Assembly (NCBI RefSeq): GCF_050624435.1
Contig: NC_134541.1
Location: forward strand, 6,462,983-6,526,982
Direction of reading: 5' to 3'
Length of the DNA: 64,000 nucleotides
From: Tenrec ecaudatus
Taxonomy: Eukaryota; Chordata; Mammalia; Afrosoricida; Tenrecidae
The notes under the pieces are model-generated. The model saw nothing but the letters and a program-made list of their open reading frames with translations, was not told where the DNA came from and did no database searches. Positions 10,275-20,927 of the stretch are shown here, piece after piece. The stretch's first letter is position 1. Every line of letters starts with the position of its first letter. A program made the position numbers and the translations under genes.

Positions 10275-10372
10275 TATGGTGTTACCACTGAGTCAGTTTT
10301 GACCCATAGTAACTTCATGACAGAGTAGAATTGTCCCATAGGGTTTCCTGCACTGAAATCTTGACAGGAGCA
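10275..10372 (-). repeat. AfroSINE fragment inside CA-rich tract
   Basis: 'gttaccactgagtcagtttt', 'gacagagtagaattgtccca' and 'gacaggagcaag' are the antisense 3' half of the SINE. CA-rich repeat resumes right after it. Confidence 0.8.
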
Positions 10373-10665
10373 AGTACGCACACATACACATGTAGACTCA
10401 CACATCCACTTGCCTTCACACAGCAAACACACATATATCCACATCTGCATATCCACAAGCACAATTACACACATTTACAGGCACATACACAAGCATGCAC
10501 ACATACACACAAGCCCACACACAAAGGACAGGCATGCATATGTGCATGCATACAGACACATATACACACACAGGCACGTATACAAACACACAAACATGTG
10601 CAGGCACACAAACATGCACATATGCACACACATGCACATAAATATGTATGCACATATAAAACCAG
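10373..10665. repeat. CA-rich degenerate microsatellite, part 2
   Basis: About 290 bases of interrupted CA dinucleotides with ATG and ATA interruptions. The His/Thr-rich plus-strand frames and Cys/Val-rich minus-strand frames are translations of this repeat, not proteins. Confidence 0.9.
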
Positions 10666-10779
10666 TGGCCATGCCATCAACTGCAGACACAGCCTCCCTC
10701 TAGCCTCGCTGGGGCTGAGCAGAGCAGGGCTCCCAAGGCTTCTCAAGGCTAATGCTAAAGTGACTCTGAGCCTTTCTGC

Positions 10780-10890
10780 CAAAGTGTCTCTGTGGGGGAC
10801 TCGAACCTCCAGCCTTCTGGTCAGCAGTCAAGTGTGCCAACCATTTGGAATCCCCATGAGCTCACACACACGCACACACACACACATGCC
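10780..10890 (-). repeat. AfroSINE 5' remnant and short (CA)n
   Basis: 'gggactcgaacctccagcct' and 'caagtgtgccaacca' are the reversed head of the SINE. A (CA)n tract (10864-10887) follows. Confidence 0.6.
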
Positions 10891-11555
10891 AGACGCCCTC
10901 TATCTGCCCTCTGCAGCTCAGGGCCAGAGCTTGCCCCAGGTGCACACCTCAAGGCGAGGCTTGCCTTTGAAGTCCCATGTCCCCACACAGGCACTTTGGA
11001 TGTGCGCAGATTGATGGATGGGACCGCTGGGTGCTCAGAAGCGACCGAGGGTGTTTATTATGGCGACGAGTGTGGGCCGGGCTGTCCCTGGACTGTTTAA
11101 GTGTCAACTGGTGACAACATGTTCTCCACAGAAGGCAGATGTCAAGGGGGCTGGGGCAGCGGACTCACTGCATGCTCCTGCTACATCTGCACTGCGGGGA
11201 GTGGGGACCACCCAGGGGCACACTCCCACGGCCCGCCCGGCACCAGGCCTTCTGGCTGGGTTTGCGAGACACCCCAGGATAGAGAGCGTGACCTGGAGCC
11301 GCCAGGATAGGTCGGCGTGAGGTCCACAGCCAGAGTAGGCAGACGGCCATCATGGCTCTGCACAGTCACTCCTTCTCCTTCTGGAAGGTTCCAGGCCCCC
11401 ATCAAGACATCCTCTCCTCTGTTTTAGTCGTAATGATAATTTGTTCAAGTCTGATCAGGAACCGTGCATTGTCCGCCCACCTCAAATGCATCATCTTGTG
11501 GAGGAGGTTGGCTTCTTATTCCCATTTGGTAGGGGTTGGCTTCTTATTCCCATAT
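10891..11555. other. Unique stretch
   Basis: No gene was recognised. A 20-base word 'ggttggcttcttattcccat' occurs twice about 28 bases apart (11506-11555), a small tandem duplication next to the LTR-like element. Confidence 0.4.
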
Positions 11556-11559
11556 AGTG

Positions 11560-12068
11560 TATTAGTCCGGGTTGACTAGAGAAACAAATCCAGGGAGACT
11601 CATATGTATATAAGAAATATCTTTATATAAGAGAGAAATTGTATATTGAGAAAACACCCCAGCCCTGTTCAGTTCAAGTCTGTAAGTCGGATATTAGCCC
11701 ATATGTCCAATACCAGTCTATAAATTCCTCTTCAGACTCATGCAACACATGCAATGACGCCGAATGCAGGAAGATCACAAGCCAGTGGGTAGAAAGTCTT
11801 GTGGATCCAGTGGCAGGGGAAGCATTTCAGCACTGTTGTGGATCTCCAGGTGGCTCCTTCAGCTCCAGGGCTCTGGCTCCATCATCGTAGCTCCATGTGT
11901 CTTGTAAGCAGGAAGACGAAGCAGAGTCTGGCCTCCAGTGAGCTATTTATCTCTGTCGCCACGCCTCCAAATGAAGTCATCAAGCTGTGACCTGACTGAC
12001 AGGTTAGACTCCACCCCTTCCTCTTGTTGACAGTAAATTGTGTGACTTTCATATGTAGGATCCATCGT
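11560..12068 (-). repeat. LTR-like repeat family, copy 1 (antisense)
   Basis: It begins 'tgtattagtccgggttgac', passes 'aatgcaggaagatcacaagc' and 'gtcttgtggatccagtggca', and ends near 'gtgactttcatatg'. The body matches 15.5, 24.3 and 51.7 kb (the last in reverse). Ends of the TGTG...CACA type and 0.4-0.5 kb length suggest a solo LTR, but I cannot name the family. Translated frames match between copies only because the DNA does. Confidence 0.75.
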
Positions 12069-12140
12069 GAGGATTTATTAAACACTCAGCATGTGCTAGG
12101 CGTGAGGCTGACACCTCAGAGCCAGCCGCGGTCCCTGTCT
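12069..12140 (-). repeat. L2/MIR-like fragment
   Basis: 'tattaaacactcagcatgtg' followed by 'ctaggcgtgaggctgacacc' resembles the ancient 'attgagcacctactatgtgc' 3' element motif. Confidence 0.5.
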
Positions 12141-12199
12141 CCTGCCGTGTGATGAGAGCCTGTTATTCCTCCCACGCAGAGCAAAGCACAGAGGACCTC

Positions 12200-12365
12200 C
12201 CTCGCTTCCTTCAGCTCCACCTTTCTCCCTCTCCACTCCTTCTCCCCCTGCCCTTCCTCTACCTCCTCCTCTTCCTCTCTGCCCTCTCTTCCCCCGCCTC
12301 CTTCTTAACTTCCTCTCCCTTCTTTCTCTCCTCCTTCTGTTCTCTTCCCTGGCCCCTGAGCCTCA
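12200..12365. repeat. CT-rich (polypyrimidine) low-complexity tract
   Basis: The plus strand is almost pure C/T from about 12215 to 12350, with irregular CTC and CCT units and no fixed period. Confidence 0.85.
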
Positions 12366-12699
12366 CTGCGCCCTCAGACACCAGGAACTGCATCACCCAC
12401 TCTTGAGGAGCCTCTCAACTGAGCTCCCAGCAGTGGGGAAATGTGATTGGCACCTGGTCGGGTGAAGGGAGCAGGAGGCCAGGCTGGGACCTGGGGACCG
12501 GTGAGGAATGCCCACCCAATGGCCTCCGGAGATGAGGAGGTTCCCAAGGAGCATGACCAATGCCAGACCTGCCCCTCAGGCCCGGACCCCAAGTACACCA
12601 GGTGGGACGTGGAGGGTCTCCATGTCCTGGGGCATCATCTCTTGGTTTACGGTTATGGCCCCAATTCCAGGAGCCCCCACTAGGAGGTCACTGTGGGGG

Positions 12700-12876
12700 T
12701 CCTTCCCAAAGTTCAACCCAAGCCCATGGAGTCTGTTTCGACTTACGGTGTTCCTATATGCAGTGTTTGAGGCTGTAAATCCCTGTCCCACAGAGCAGCT
12801 AGTGGGTTTGAACCACCAACCTTGTAGTTAACATGAACAGCCCGATGCTCAGCCCACAGTGCTACCAGGGCTCCTG
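12700..12876 (-). repeat. AfroSINE copy, antisense
   Basis: It runs from 'aacccaagcccatggagtct' through 'gtgggtttgaaccaccaacc' to 'gtgctaccagggctcctgg'. Confidence 0.87.
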
Positions 12877-12883
12877 GTGACTC

Positions 12884-13056
12884 TCCTTAACCCACTGCCA
12901 TTAAGTCGATCCGACTCAGAGTGACCCTACCTAGGATTTTGAGGCTGGCGGTCTTTGCAGAGAGCAGGCAGCCTCGTCTCTCTTCAGGGACATGGCTGGT
13001 GGCTTAGAACCACTGGCCTTGCAGTTAGCAGCCCACTGTGCTACTGATGTGCCCCC
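12884..13056 (-). repeat. AfroSINE copy, antisense
   Basis: It runs from 'cttaacccactgccattaag' to 'tgtgctactgatgtgcccc', directly after another antisense copy (a tandem SINE pair). Confidence 0.87.
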
Positions 13057-13360
13057 CAGGTGCTAAACCCCACCTTGCCATGTACAGCCGGGGAGCCGAG
13101 GTTCGGAAAGGTTGGGGTCCAGCTTCTGGAGTCAGGACCGGAACAACAACGGCCATTGTTCCTAAGCAGTGCGGGGCGTTTGAGGGATGCGCGCATTCCA
13201 AGACCTGTATGTGGCTGGGAGTTCCAAGCTGCTCACCCTCAACCCGTGTTAAGGATGCGTCTGGGTAGGGCTAAGTGCAGCCGGGTTACCAGTGTGCTTG
13301 TCCTCTGCTCATATTCCCCACCCAACCACCCGTCCCTCTCCCCCCCTTTGGCAAACCTAT
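13057..13360. other. Unique stretch
   Basis: Mostly unassigned. 13080-13150 has faint antisense MIR character ('ccatgtacagccggggagcc'). No gene was recognised. Confidence 0.3.
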
Positions 13361-13364
13361 TGGC

Positions 13365-13600
13365 ACCAGAACCTTGGAAACCCCACGGGGCAGTTGTTCC
13401 TCTGTCCCCCGGGGTCACTATGAGTTGTAATCAAGCCAACAGCCAATAGCAGCAGCAGCAGCAGTAATTAACTTCAAAGCTGGTGGTTCCAATTCACCCA
13501 GGAGTGCTGCGGAAGAAAGGTCTGCCACTGTCCTTCCCAGAAAGATGGCCGCCAAGCAAAACCATCCTACAGCGCTCAGCTTCTCAGTGCCACCTGTGAG
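13365..13600 (+). repeat. AfroSINE tail, (CAG)n and a second SINE fragment
   Basis: 'ggaaaccccacggggcagtt' and 'ggggtcactatgagttgtaa' are a SINE 3' end. It is followed by a short (CAG)n at 13450-13464 and by 'ggtggttccaattcacccag', part of a further head-proximal fragment. Confidence 0.65.
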
Positions 13601-13674
13601 GTCCTGAGTTTGGATTGACTTCGTGGCAACAGGTTTGGGGGGTCTTAGCTACAAGTGGCTCTTTCCCAGGAGGC

Positions 13675-13870
13675 AGCGCATGGCAACCAGGCTCTGGAGT
13701 CTGACAAAGGTGGGTTCAAATCCCAGCTTCACACGCTCCCTAGTGTCCAGAAGTTTCTGGGACTTAGCTTCTTGCAGAAGTTTCTGGTTCCTCAGCTGCA
13801 AGTGGAATAAGAGTAATTGTAGAGGCTCGACAAAGCTGGAGGTATAAATCAGCCCAGTCCTTGACACCGG
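13675..13870 (+). repeat. MIR element
   Basis: 'ctctggagtctgacaaaggt', 'gggttcaaatcccagcttca', 'tcctcagctgcaagtggaat' and 'aagagtaattgta' follow the full MIR order, including its tRNA-like B box. It is interrupted by a duplicated 'agaagtttctgg' word. Confidence 0.8.
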
Positions 13871-14009
13871 AAGCAGTGGCTGCCAGATGCCTGCGGCAGT
13901 GCTGTCAGTCTGACCCAGGCTTTGCCCTGCTCCCTCCTTTCCCGGGCTAAGAGGGCCCTGAGGCAGTTCTCAGAGCAACCTTATGGGTCTGTAGAGCCTC
14001 TGCAGCAGT

Positions 14010-14490
14010 GAGCTTGGTCTTCGGGCTGCAGTTTTCACTTGAAAATCAGTACTTGTATTACTCCAATATGGCGGCCATCCAGGTTCAATACCCTGCATCT
14101 CTCCTCAATAACTGGAAGCTTTGCAAACTCCCACGGACTTGTCATTTTCATCAGAATTGCAAACTAGGCCTTCAGCATCTCGGAGAACAAAATGGAGAAG
14201 GTGGAAAAGAAGGCGGGGAAATGGGGTGGGGGAAAGAGGAGGAGGAGGAAGGGAAGGAAAAAGGCATCTCAGTGAACTTGGGAGAGTGGGGAATTCTTCT
14301 CCTGGAAAAGAGAAGTGTGCAGATAGAGAGCTTGGAAACCTGATTTTATTCCTAACTGAGGCAGCGACTTCTCAGCTGTGCAGATATGTTTCAAATAATT
14401 ACAGCTCCACGGCTGTAATTCAGCACCTGGGCTATGGTGAAATTATTTTTAATGCATCATCCTAGCTGTTTGATGTTTGATTTATGCCTG
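14010..14490. promoter_or_regulatory. Candidate conserved non-coding element with homeodomain palindrome
   Basis: A repeat-free block contains 'actccaatatggcggccatc' (YY1-like CCAT) and an AT-rich end with a perfect inverted repeat, AATTACAGC (14397-14405) and GCTGTAATT (14412-14420), around a 6-base spacer. 'gaaattatttttaatgcatc' follows, with further ATTA and octamer-like words. The translations across it lack any family resemblance. Confidence 0.4.
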
Positions 14491-15490
14491 GATGTCAAGC
14501 TACTAAACCGAAGCCTCACACCTTGCGTGGAGGGAGGATGCTATTGCGAAACCAGGAGGGATTGGGGGTGGGGAGCCCAAAGTTTCAGACCAATAGGCCC
14601 TGGTTCACTTAGAACTAGGGCATGCCCAAGATGTGGAACTCTTGGTGCGAAGACTGGGTCAGTCCCAGGTAAACTGGGCCCAGCGCCCACCCTGCCTACC
14701 AAGGCCCCGATACCAAAGCAGATATTTTTGGTTGAAGACTCAGGGCAGAGCTGGAGCAGCCATACACTCCTCGTGAGGTGGGGAGAATGAACCCCCGTGG
14801 CCAACTTGGTGAGTCTCTGAAGGACTGGCTCCGGACGCCGGCTCTGCCCCGGCTCTGTGCCAGCAAGGCCAACAGGGAGCCACTCCCTGGTTCGATGAAG
14901 CTGTCTGAGGCTCATTTAGGGAAGAAACGGAATACTGAGTAAGGGGCACTGGGCACCGAGAGGGCAAAGCAGCTATCACCATCCCCTGCCCCGAGGAAAC
15001 TCACTTTCCCAGGTGGAGACTATTTCATGAAGGACGCCAAGCACTTTCGTGCAAAGATCCTGGGTAAAAGCCAAGCTCCAAGCAGCCCCGGCCAACCCCT
15101 CAAGCCCCTCTCCACCCACTCCAGCTCTGCCCCAGCCATGGTAGGCGGTATCTGAGCAAGTCAGTATAGCTGCAGCCACCAAGGAAGAGCAGCCTTGGTC
15201 CTGCAGTACTCACCCCTCCCCCTCACTTCCTGGGCAGCAAAGAGTCATCAAGTGGACTTGGGAGTGACTGGTCCAAATAGACCCTCAAGCTTTCCCCAGC
15301 CCATAGTGGAGGGTGGGGCTTCCTATGGCCCCTTAAGCTGGGCTTGCAGCTCTGTCTTCTGCAACTTGTCTGCTGGGCCTGCTGCAACTGGTCCCAAGCT
15401 CTTGAATGTTAGTCTAAATCTACCTGTTATGTTATGGAGTCCCAGAGCGGGCAGGTGGTTAGCACCTGGCTGCTCACTTCAGTGACTCGA
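14491..15490. other. Unique stretch
   Basis: One kilobase of unassigned moderately GC-rich DNA with no exon, RNA or repeat that I recognise. Confidence 0.35.
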
Positions 15491-15499
15491 GCATCCCCT

Positions 15500-15999
15500 T
15501 CTGTGATCGTTACAAAATCTGTGGTCAACTTGAGACTATTAAGAGTGAAGGGATGGAGTTTAGCCCGTTAATCAGGTCAGAGTTTGGAGGTGCTAAGGAG
15601 ATAAATAGCTCTCTGGAGGCAGGACACACTCACTCCCTGTAAGGCATTCCTGTTGACAAGTCACATGGAGCTATGGTGATGGCAGCCAGAACCTTGGAGC
15701 TGGAGGAGCCACGTGGAGACCCGTCAGCACTGAGAGACTTCCACAGCCACTGGATCCACAAGACTTTCCACCCACTGACCTGTGGTCTTTCTTCCTGCAT
15801 TCAGCATCATCGTTTGTGCTGCATGAGTCTGAAGAAGAATTTATAGACTGGTAACGAGCATATGGGCTAATATTGGACCTACGGACTTGATCTGGACTGG
15901 GCTGGAATGTTTTCTCAATATTCAATTGCTATTGTGTATAAAGCTCTTTCTTCTATGCCTATGAATTTGTTTCTGTAGTCAACCTGGACTAACACGCCT
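15500..15999 (+). repeat. LTR-like repeat family, copy 2
   Basis: Sense copy: 'gtggtcaacttgagactatt', 'aggagataaatagctctctg', 'cactggatccacaagacttt', 'cttgatctggactgggctgg' and 'gtcaacctggactaacac'. It is colinear with 51.7 kb and the reverse of 11.6 kb. Confidence 0.8.
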
Positions 16000-16310
16000 T
16001 CTGAAAACTCAGACATACAAACCCCATGAGATCCTGACAGGAAGGGGGCCACATGTGAAACAGAACTTAAGCTGGTATAGTCTTAAAACAGCCAGGTTTA
16101 TGGGACCTGGGATCCTGGGGGGCCTCCCCAAGACTGCTGCCATGGAGACACTCTTTAAACCTTGACTGGAAACAATGTCCTGAGGTCACCCTTTGGTCCA
16201 TGACAGAGTGGCTCCTAAAGTAAAGGCTAGCACTGGGGAGCAACGGGCTGCATCAAAACAAACAAAGAAAACACCGCTGTGGGCAAGACCAACCATGGCA
16301 CCATGAGCGT
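16000..16310. other. Unclassified stretch
   Basis: No gene was recognised. It may be part of an older LINE, since an A-tailed 3' end follows downstream, but I cannot align it. Confidence 0.3.
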
Positions 16311-16466
16311 TGGGCTGCGATCCACAATGGTCAGCCTCTGCAGGAGAAAGACAGGGTGCTCGACACCCAGAAACTGTCAGCCTCAGAAACCCACAGGGGC
16401 AGTGCTGCCCTGTGCTATAGGGCCCGCGTGCGTCGGCATCGACTCGATGGCAGTGAGAGTGACTGA
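16311..16466 (+). repeat. AfroSINE copy
   Basis: 'gcgatccacaatggtcagcc' leads through 'ggaaacccacaggggcagtg'-like body sequence to 'cggcatcgactcgatggcag', a very well-preserved SINE tail. Confidence 0.82.
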
Positions 16467-16469
16467 GAT

Positions 16470-16672
16470 ATGAGACCAAACGGTTAATGATTTCTCTCAC
16501 ACAAAGATGAGAAGGTCAAGGGGCAGGACACCAGAGCGTAGAGCACTGGGGACCGGCCAGCTGAGATGGAATGAATGACAATGTTGACACGCTGTAAAGA
16601 GGGAAACCGGACATTTGGTGTCATCATTGTTCAATGGGAACTGAAAACACAATAAAATATGATTTTAAAAAA
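16470..16672 (+). mobile_element. Candidate LINE 3' end with A-tail
   Basis: 'gggaactgaaaacacaataa' contains an AATAAA signal followed by a short A tract at 16664. The upstream 200 bases are not SINE. The family is uncertain. Confidence 0.4.
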
Positions 16673-16832
16673 ATCACCTCTGGAGTGGCAGCATTCTGCT
16701 CTGACGCAGAGGGGACCCTGTTTTAAAACAGAGATCAAGTATCCCGCAGACTACTGAATCATGCTCCTTTATGTACTTAGGACACGTTCTCACGAGGGAC
16801 AGTCGGTGGAAAACGGCATCCATCATGCCTGG

Positions 16833-17289
16833 GTGGTAGTTAGATGATTTTATGTTACAATGAGGATACAGAAAAGTGTAGGAGTGGAATTCAACCTGTC
16901 CATCAGGTCATAGCCTGATGCTGTCTCTGTGGGACTGTGGCCTTCTTAGGAAGACCCTGCGAACTTCTCTCTCTGTCTCTGTCTCTCGCTCACACTTTGC
17001 CTTCCTGCCTGCTGGGATTCTGCCATTGACTCTGGCAGCTGCTGGAGCCCCCGGCTTCTTTCCACTGACTGTGGAGCCACACAACTCTGCACTCACCGGC
17101 CGGTGATCTTCCTGCCTTGTGCATCGTTGCATATGTCTGTGCGAGTCTGAAGGGGGACTTTTGGACTAGTATCGGACTTAAGGACTTGAGTTGGAATGCT
17201 TCCTTGCTATATAATTCCTTCTGGATACATAGCTCCTTCTTACACATACATGAGTGTCACTGGATTTTTTTCTCTAGTCGACCTGACCT
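16833..17289 (+). repeat. LTR-like repeat family, copy 3 (variant body)
   Basis: It starts 'tggtagttagatgatttta', has 'cggtgatcttcctgccttgt', 'gagtctgaagggggactttt' and 'cggacttaaggacttgagtt', and ends near 'tctagtcgacctgacctcac'. The internal (tctctg)n section (16965-16990) differs from copies 2 and 6. Confidence 0.7.
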
Positions 17290-17500
17290 CACACACTGGG
17301 TCAAGTCGGTCAGCGAGAAAGAGGAAGGCCATCAATGAGATGGTCCGATGCCGTGGTTATGATGATGCTTCAAACAGCACGGTTGTGAGGGCGGTGCAGG
17401 ACTGGGTGGCGGCTTGTTCTGTTCTAGAGGGGGTTGCTATGCGTCAGAACTGTCTCCATGGCACCCAACAGCAACATACATATCAGAACATAAATAAATA
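17290..17500 (+). mobile_element. RTE-clade LINE 3' end, sense
   Basis: 'aggaaggccatcaatgagat', 'gttgtgagggcggtgcagga' and the final 'catggcacccaacagcaaca' are the sense version of the RTE 3' end. It ends in an A-rich 'aaataaataataa' tract. Confidence 0.75.
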
Positions 17501-18224
17501 ATAAGTCAAAACACTATCGCCACCACTTCACAAAGACTTTATTAAGCATGCAAAAGCGGCCTCTTTGCGCAGAGGCTAATAGAGCTGAGGAACCTTCAAG
17601 AGACCGACCTAGTCAACCGTAGGACAGTGACTCCACTGACCTCCGAACGCATGCTCGGTCAGAGCCTACGCCCACCTCCACACCCTTCCACTTCCCAGAC
17701 AACCTCCCATTCCCACCCTGTCCTCTGAGCTCCTGCACATGAATCCTGGCTTAGAAATAGATCCGGACACACCTGGAAAATGTGGAGCTGAATCCTAGGG
17801 GGGCCACTGTGGGTGGAGATCAGGCTAACCCCCCCGGCAGAAGGAATGGGGAATGACATGGGCCAGAATGCGGATGCTCCATTCTCAATGAACCAGTCCC
17901 CCAGCCCCACCCTTGGGATTCCCATTGCCTCTTTTCCATCCTCCGATCCCTGAGTGTGGCCAGGCTGCCCCACTTTCTTCTTCTGCCTGTGCCCTCTTTC
18001 CTTACTTGCCAGCCCACACACCCCAGGTCTTGTCCTTTATTATGCCAAGTGCTTCCCGTCTTGACCGACCATCATCCCCGCCAATCTGGCTTACTCAAAA
18101 AGAGTCATGAGCTTTTCTTTCCAAGTCAGATGGTCTCCATCATGGGACCCTATGCCTGGGAACCAGTGTGGGGTCTTTTTGGACTCTTAATCCTATTCCA
18201 TCGGTCTACATGCCGAATGCAGTA
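17501..18224. other. Unique stretch
   Basis: About 0.7 kb with no recognised repeats. The open frames on both strands lack resemblance to any protein family I know. Confidence 0.35.
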
Positions 18225-18340
18225 TCTTACTGACACAGCCCACTTCCATAGATGTTGCCTTTTCTATAGGTCAAGAAAGTGAGGCTCAGAAAAATTAAGT
18301 AGTGTGCTCAGAATCACAGGGCACTGGGATTTGCTCCCCG
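18225..18340 (-). repeat. MIR-like fragment, antisense
   Basis: 'agaaagtgaggctcagaaaa' followed by 'tcagaatcacagggcactgg' and 'gatttg' follows the antisense MIR motif 'gaggctcagagaggttaag'. Confidence 0.6.
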
Positions 18341-18535
18341 CCCCCCTTTCTGTTTTTAAATGATAGTTGACTTCACTGTGTTTTGGGTGAAGGTATGCAT
18401 AGCAGTTTAGGACCCCATTAGACAATTTCTACCTAATTCTCTCAGAGCAGCTGTCAGTTCCATCCTTCACAATGTGTGGACGTTCACACCATTTCCAGGC
18501 TGGTGTTTCTGTTCAGGATTTACTTTTGACCACCA

Positions 18536-18740
18536 AGCAGCTCTGGTGGTGTAGTAGTTATGCGTTGGGCTGCTATCCACAAGGTCAGCAGTTTGAGACC
18601 ACCAGCCACTCCTCGGGAGGAAGACAAGACTTTCTAGTCCCTTAAAGTCTTGGAAACTCATAGGAGCAATTTGACTCTGTCCTATAGGGTCATAATGAGT
18701 CATACTCAACTCAATGGCAGTGCATTTGTTTTGCTTTTTG
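18536..18740 (+). repeat. AfroSINE copy, full length
   Basis: It runs from 'agcagctctggtggtgtagt', with 'gtcagcagtttgagaccacc' (B-box region), to 'actcaactcaatggcagtgc' and a T-rich end ('tttgttttgctttttg'). Confidence 0.9.
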
Positions 18741-19044
18741 TTTGGGGACCGCTGGGTCACCTACATGTGGGCCCATGATTACCATCCAGCTCTACAGATG
18801 AGAAGGCAGAGACCTGGTCAGTGTCGGCTGACCCCATTTCCCTACAAATCACCGGAGGGGAGCAAGCCAGCATAGAAGCAAAAGGTCAGGTGATCTGAGT
18901 TCAAATCTGGATGCCTCTGTGGTCTCAGCAGCACCTCTGGAGCTCACAAATAAACATTCAAGATGCCCAGTTAAGTGTGAATTTCAGAGAAACAACAAAG
19001 ACTTTAAAAAAAATTTTTTTTTTTTTAGCAAAAACAAGTCCGTG
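18741..19044. other. Unique stretch with A/T tract
   Basis: No gene was recognised. 'aaaaaaaattttttttttt' near 19005-19026 is a self-complementary A/T run. Confidence 0.35.
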
Positions 19045-19450
19045 ATTGGAGGTATCAGCCCTAGCAAGACCCTTGACCTTTGAGCAGAGCCTGGGATAGG
19101 GTCCTTGTCATGTATCTCAGGACGTTGCTTCATTCCTGGTTTTGGAGCCTGCAAATGGATGGGGGGCTTCCACGGTCCTTCCAGAGCCTTCCGTAAGTCA
19201 GGTGTTCACAATTTAAGATCTGAAACCATTCCTTCCTTCGGATTTGAATTTTGTTGTTTACACTCCTTGAATCACACATGGTGACGTGTTTCTTCCATGT
19301 GGACTTAGTTGACATTTCACTTAGATGACTGCTTGTTTGAAGACAAACCTTTAAGACCCCAGATGCTATTCTTCCTGGTGGCCAGGTACCATCTAGTTTC
19401 TTTGCCACATTTACTACAGCGGAAATTCTCATTTAATTTTACAGCTCCTG
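19045..19450 (-). mobile_element. L1-type UTR fragment, antisense
   Basis: 'cgtgtttcttccatgtggac', 'gactgcttgtttgaagacaa' and 'taagaccccagatgctattc' are shared with 52.85-53.0 kb and, more diverged, 59.2-59.5 kb. It belongs to the same repeat as the longer copy at 52.2 kb, whose left edge is the reverse of the L1 tail at 2.5 kb. Confidence 0.65.
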
Positions 19451-19465
19451 CAGCCCCAGAAGCCC

Positions 19466-19646
19466 CTGGAAGGACTGATTCTGACTCACAGTGACCTGAT
19501 GGATAGGGTAAGGCAGCTTGAGGCCTGTAAGTCTTTACAGGAACAGAAAGTCTCGTCTTTCTCCATCAAGTGGCTAGTGGCTTCAAACGGCTGATCTTGT
19601 AGTAAGCAGCCCAATGTGTAATTCATTGTGCCACGAGGGTCCTTGC
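19466..19646 (-). repeat. AfroSINE copy, antisense
   Basis: 'ctgattctgactcacagtga' through 'ggcttcaaacggctgatctt' to 'attgtgccacgagggtcc'. Confidence 0.85.
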
Positions 19647-19694
19647 CCCTTGAAGGCAGGGCATGGGCTTTACTTCCCTCCTAGGCACAGGGAG

Positions 19695-19896
19695 TGAGCC
19701 CTGGTGGTGCAGTAGCTGAGCACCCAGCTGCAAACCAGAAGGCCGGCAGTTCAAATCCACTGGCCACTCTGCAGGAGGAGGTTGAGGCAGTCTGCTTCCA
19801 TGGAGATGTGCTGCCCTGCAAACCCTGGGGGCACTTCTGCCCTGTGCTGTAGGGTGGCTCTGGGTAGGAATCAACTCAACGGTAGGGGTTTGGGTA
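19695..19896 (+). repeat. AfroSINE copy, best-preserved Pol III boxes
   Basis: GAGCCCTGGTGGTGCAGTAG head. A box TGGTGCAGTAG lies at about 19705-19715 and B box GTTCAAATCC at 19749-19758. The tail 'aatcaactcaacggtagggg' is present. Of the copies in this window it has the clearest internal promoter, but there is no A-rich tail or obvious duplication to suggest recent mobility. Confidence 0.92.
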
Positions 19897-20597
19897 CACC
19901 ACTGTGTGGTTTCTACAAGGAGGGGGACTGTGGCCTTTGGTCTGGCCAGGACCTGAAAGGACTATGATTTTTTAAATTGGCAGCTGAAAGAAGCCAACCC
20001 ATTTTCCTGGTTACCATCCTGGAAAACGGACCCTCGGAGGACCTGGCAACGATGCCAAGCCGACGCCAGGAGAGAGCAAGAGGAGCAGCGCTGGGGCGAA
20101 CGAGGCCCGGACTCTGCAGATACCTGGCTGCCTGGCCTTGGCAAGTCTTCGCCCTCCTCTGTCTTGCAGGAATACATGAGCTGCACACGGCTGTAGCTGG
20201 ATCGGCATCATGCGGCCAATGCGGATGAGAGAGAATCCTGGAGAGAATCGTGGAATCTTGGCTGGGCCCCAGACAGCCATCACTGTGGGCAATGAAGGGT
20301 GGGCAGACATGAGGGGCTCCGTGATGTACCCCCCACCTTGGACATTCAAGGCTCAGGGACGAAGCAGGGCTCACTGTGCTGTCCCTCGGGACTAGGGCTA
20401 GGCCTGCAAGACTCCTACCCTGATGCTCTGGTTCTGCTCGGGAAGAAAGCAGAGCCTGGAGGTTTGCATGCTTATCAGACGGATCCTTGAGATAAGGAGC
20501 AGTGCTGCCCGCAGTCAGGTGACCCGGGGAAGCGGCTTGGCACACGCATGGGAGTGGCTTGAATGAAGTCAGCTTCAACCGGGCATGCTGGGTCCAG
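19897..20597. other. Unique stretch
   Basis: 0.7 kb with no recognised element. The 221-codon minus-strand frame (19913-20578) lacks a recognisable domain, overlaps the SINE edge, and shares the segment with open frames in other phases. I regard it as chance. Confidence 0.4.
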
Positions 20598-20778
20598 GCG
20601 TCCCTGCGTGGTTCAAGGAGTTAACCTGAAGGTTGAAGGGGCGAGTATACCCTGAAGTGCCTCAGAAGAAAGGCCAGGCAGTCCACCCCCCAAACCCTGA
20701 CCCTTGAAAGCCCTGTGACGCACGTGGGGCTGCCCTCCGTTGGAATGGACTTGACAGTGATGAGTAACCGGTATGGGG
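20598..20778 (+). repeat. AfroSINE variant (long-body form)
   Basis: 'aagtgcctcagaagaaaggc' and 'gttggaatggacttgacagt' match the variant at 701-880 and 41.1 kb. Confidence 0.78.
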
Positions 20779-20785
20779 TGGCCAG

Positions 20786-20925
20786 GAGAGCCCTGGGTGG
20801 TGTAGTGGTTACACATTGGGCTGCTAGCCATAAGGTCAGCAGCTCAAAACCACCCACCACTCCTCTGGGGAAAGATGAGGCTTTCCATTCCTATAAAAAA
20901 TGACAGTTTCGGAAACCCACTATAC
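20786..20925 (+). repeat. AfroSINE copy, truncated at its 3' end
   Basis: 'gagagccctgggtggtgtag' and 'ggtcagcagctcaaaaccac' are the head and B-box region. It breaks at 'ggaaacccac', where L1 sequence starts. Confidence 0.85.
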
Positions 20926-20927
20926 CA

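Noticed and set aside
19695-19896. A genuine tRNA gene (good A and B boxes)
   Set aside because: The boxes belong to the tRNA-derived head of an AfroSINE. The cloverleaf is not preserved and the SINE body follows.
19913-20578. A 221-codon minus-strand frame
   Set aside because: No recognisable domain, and several other phases of the same segment are open. Composition is that of GC-rich unique DNA.
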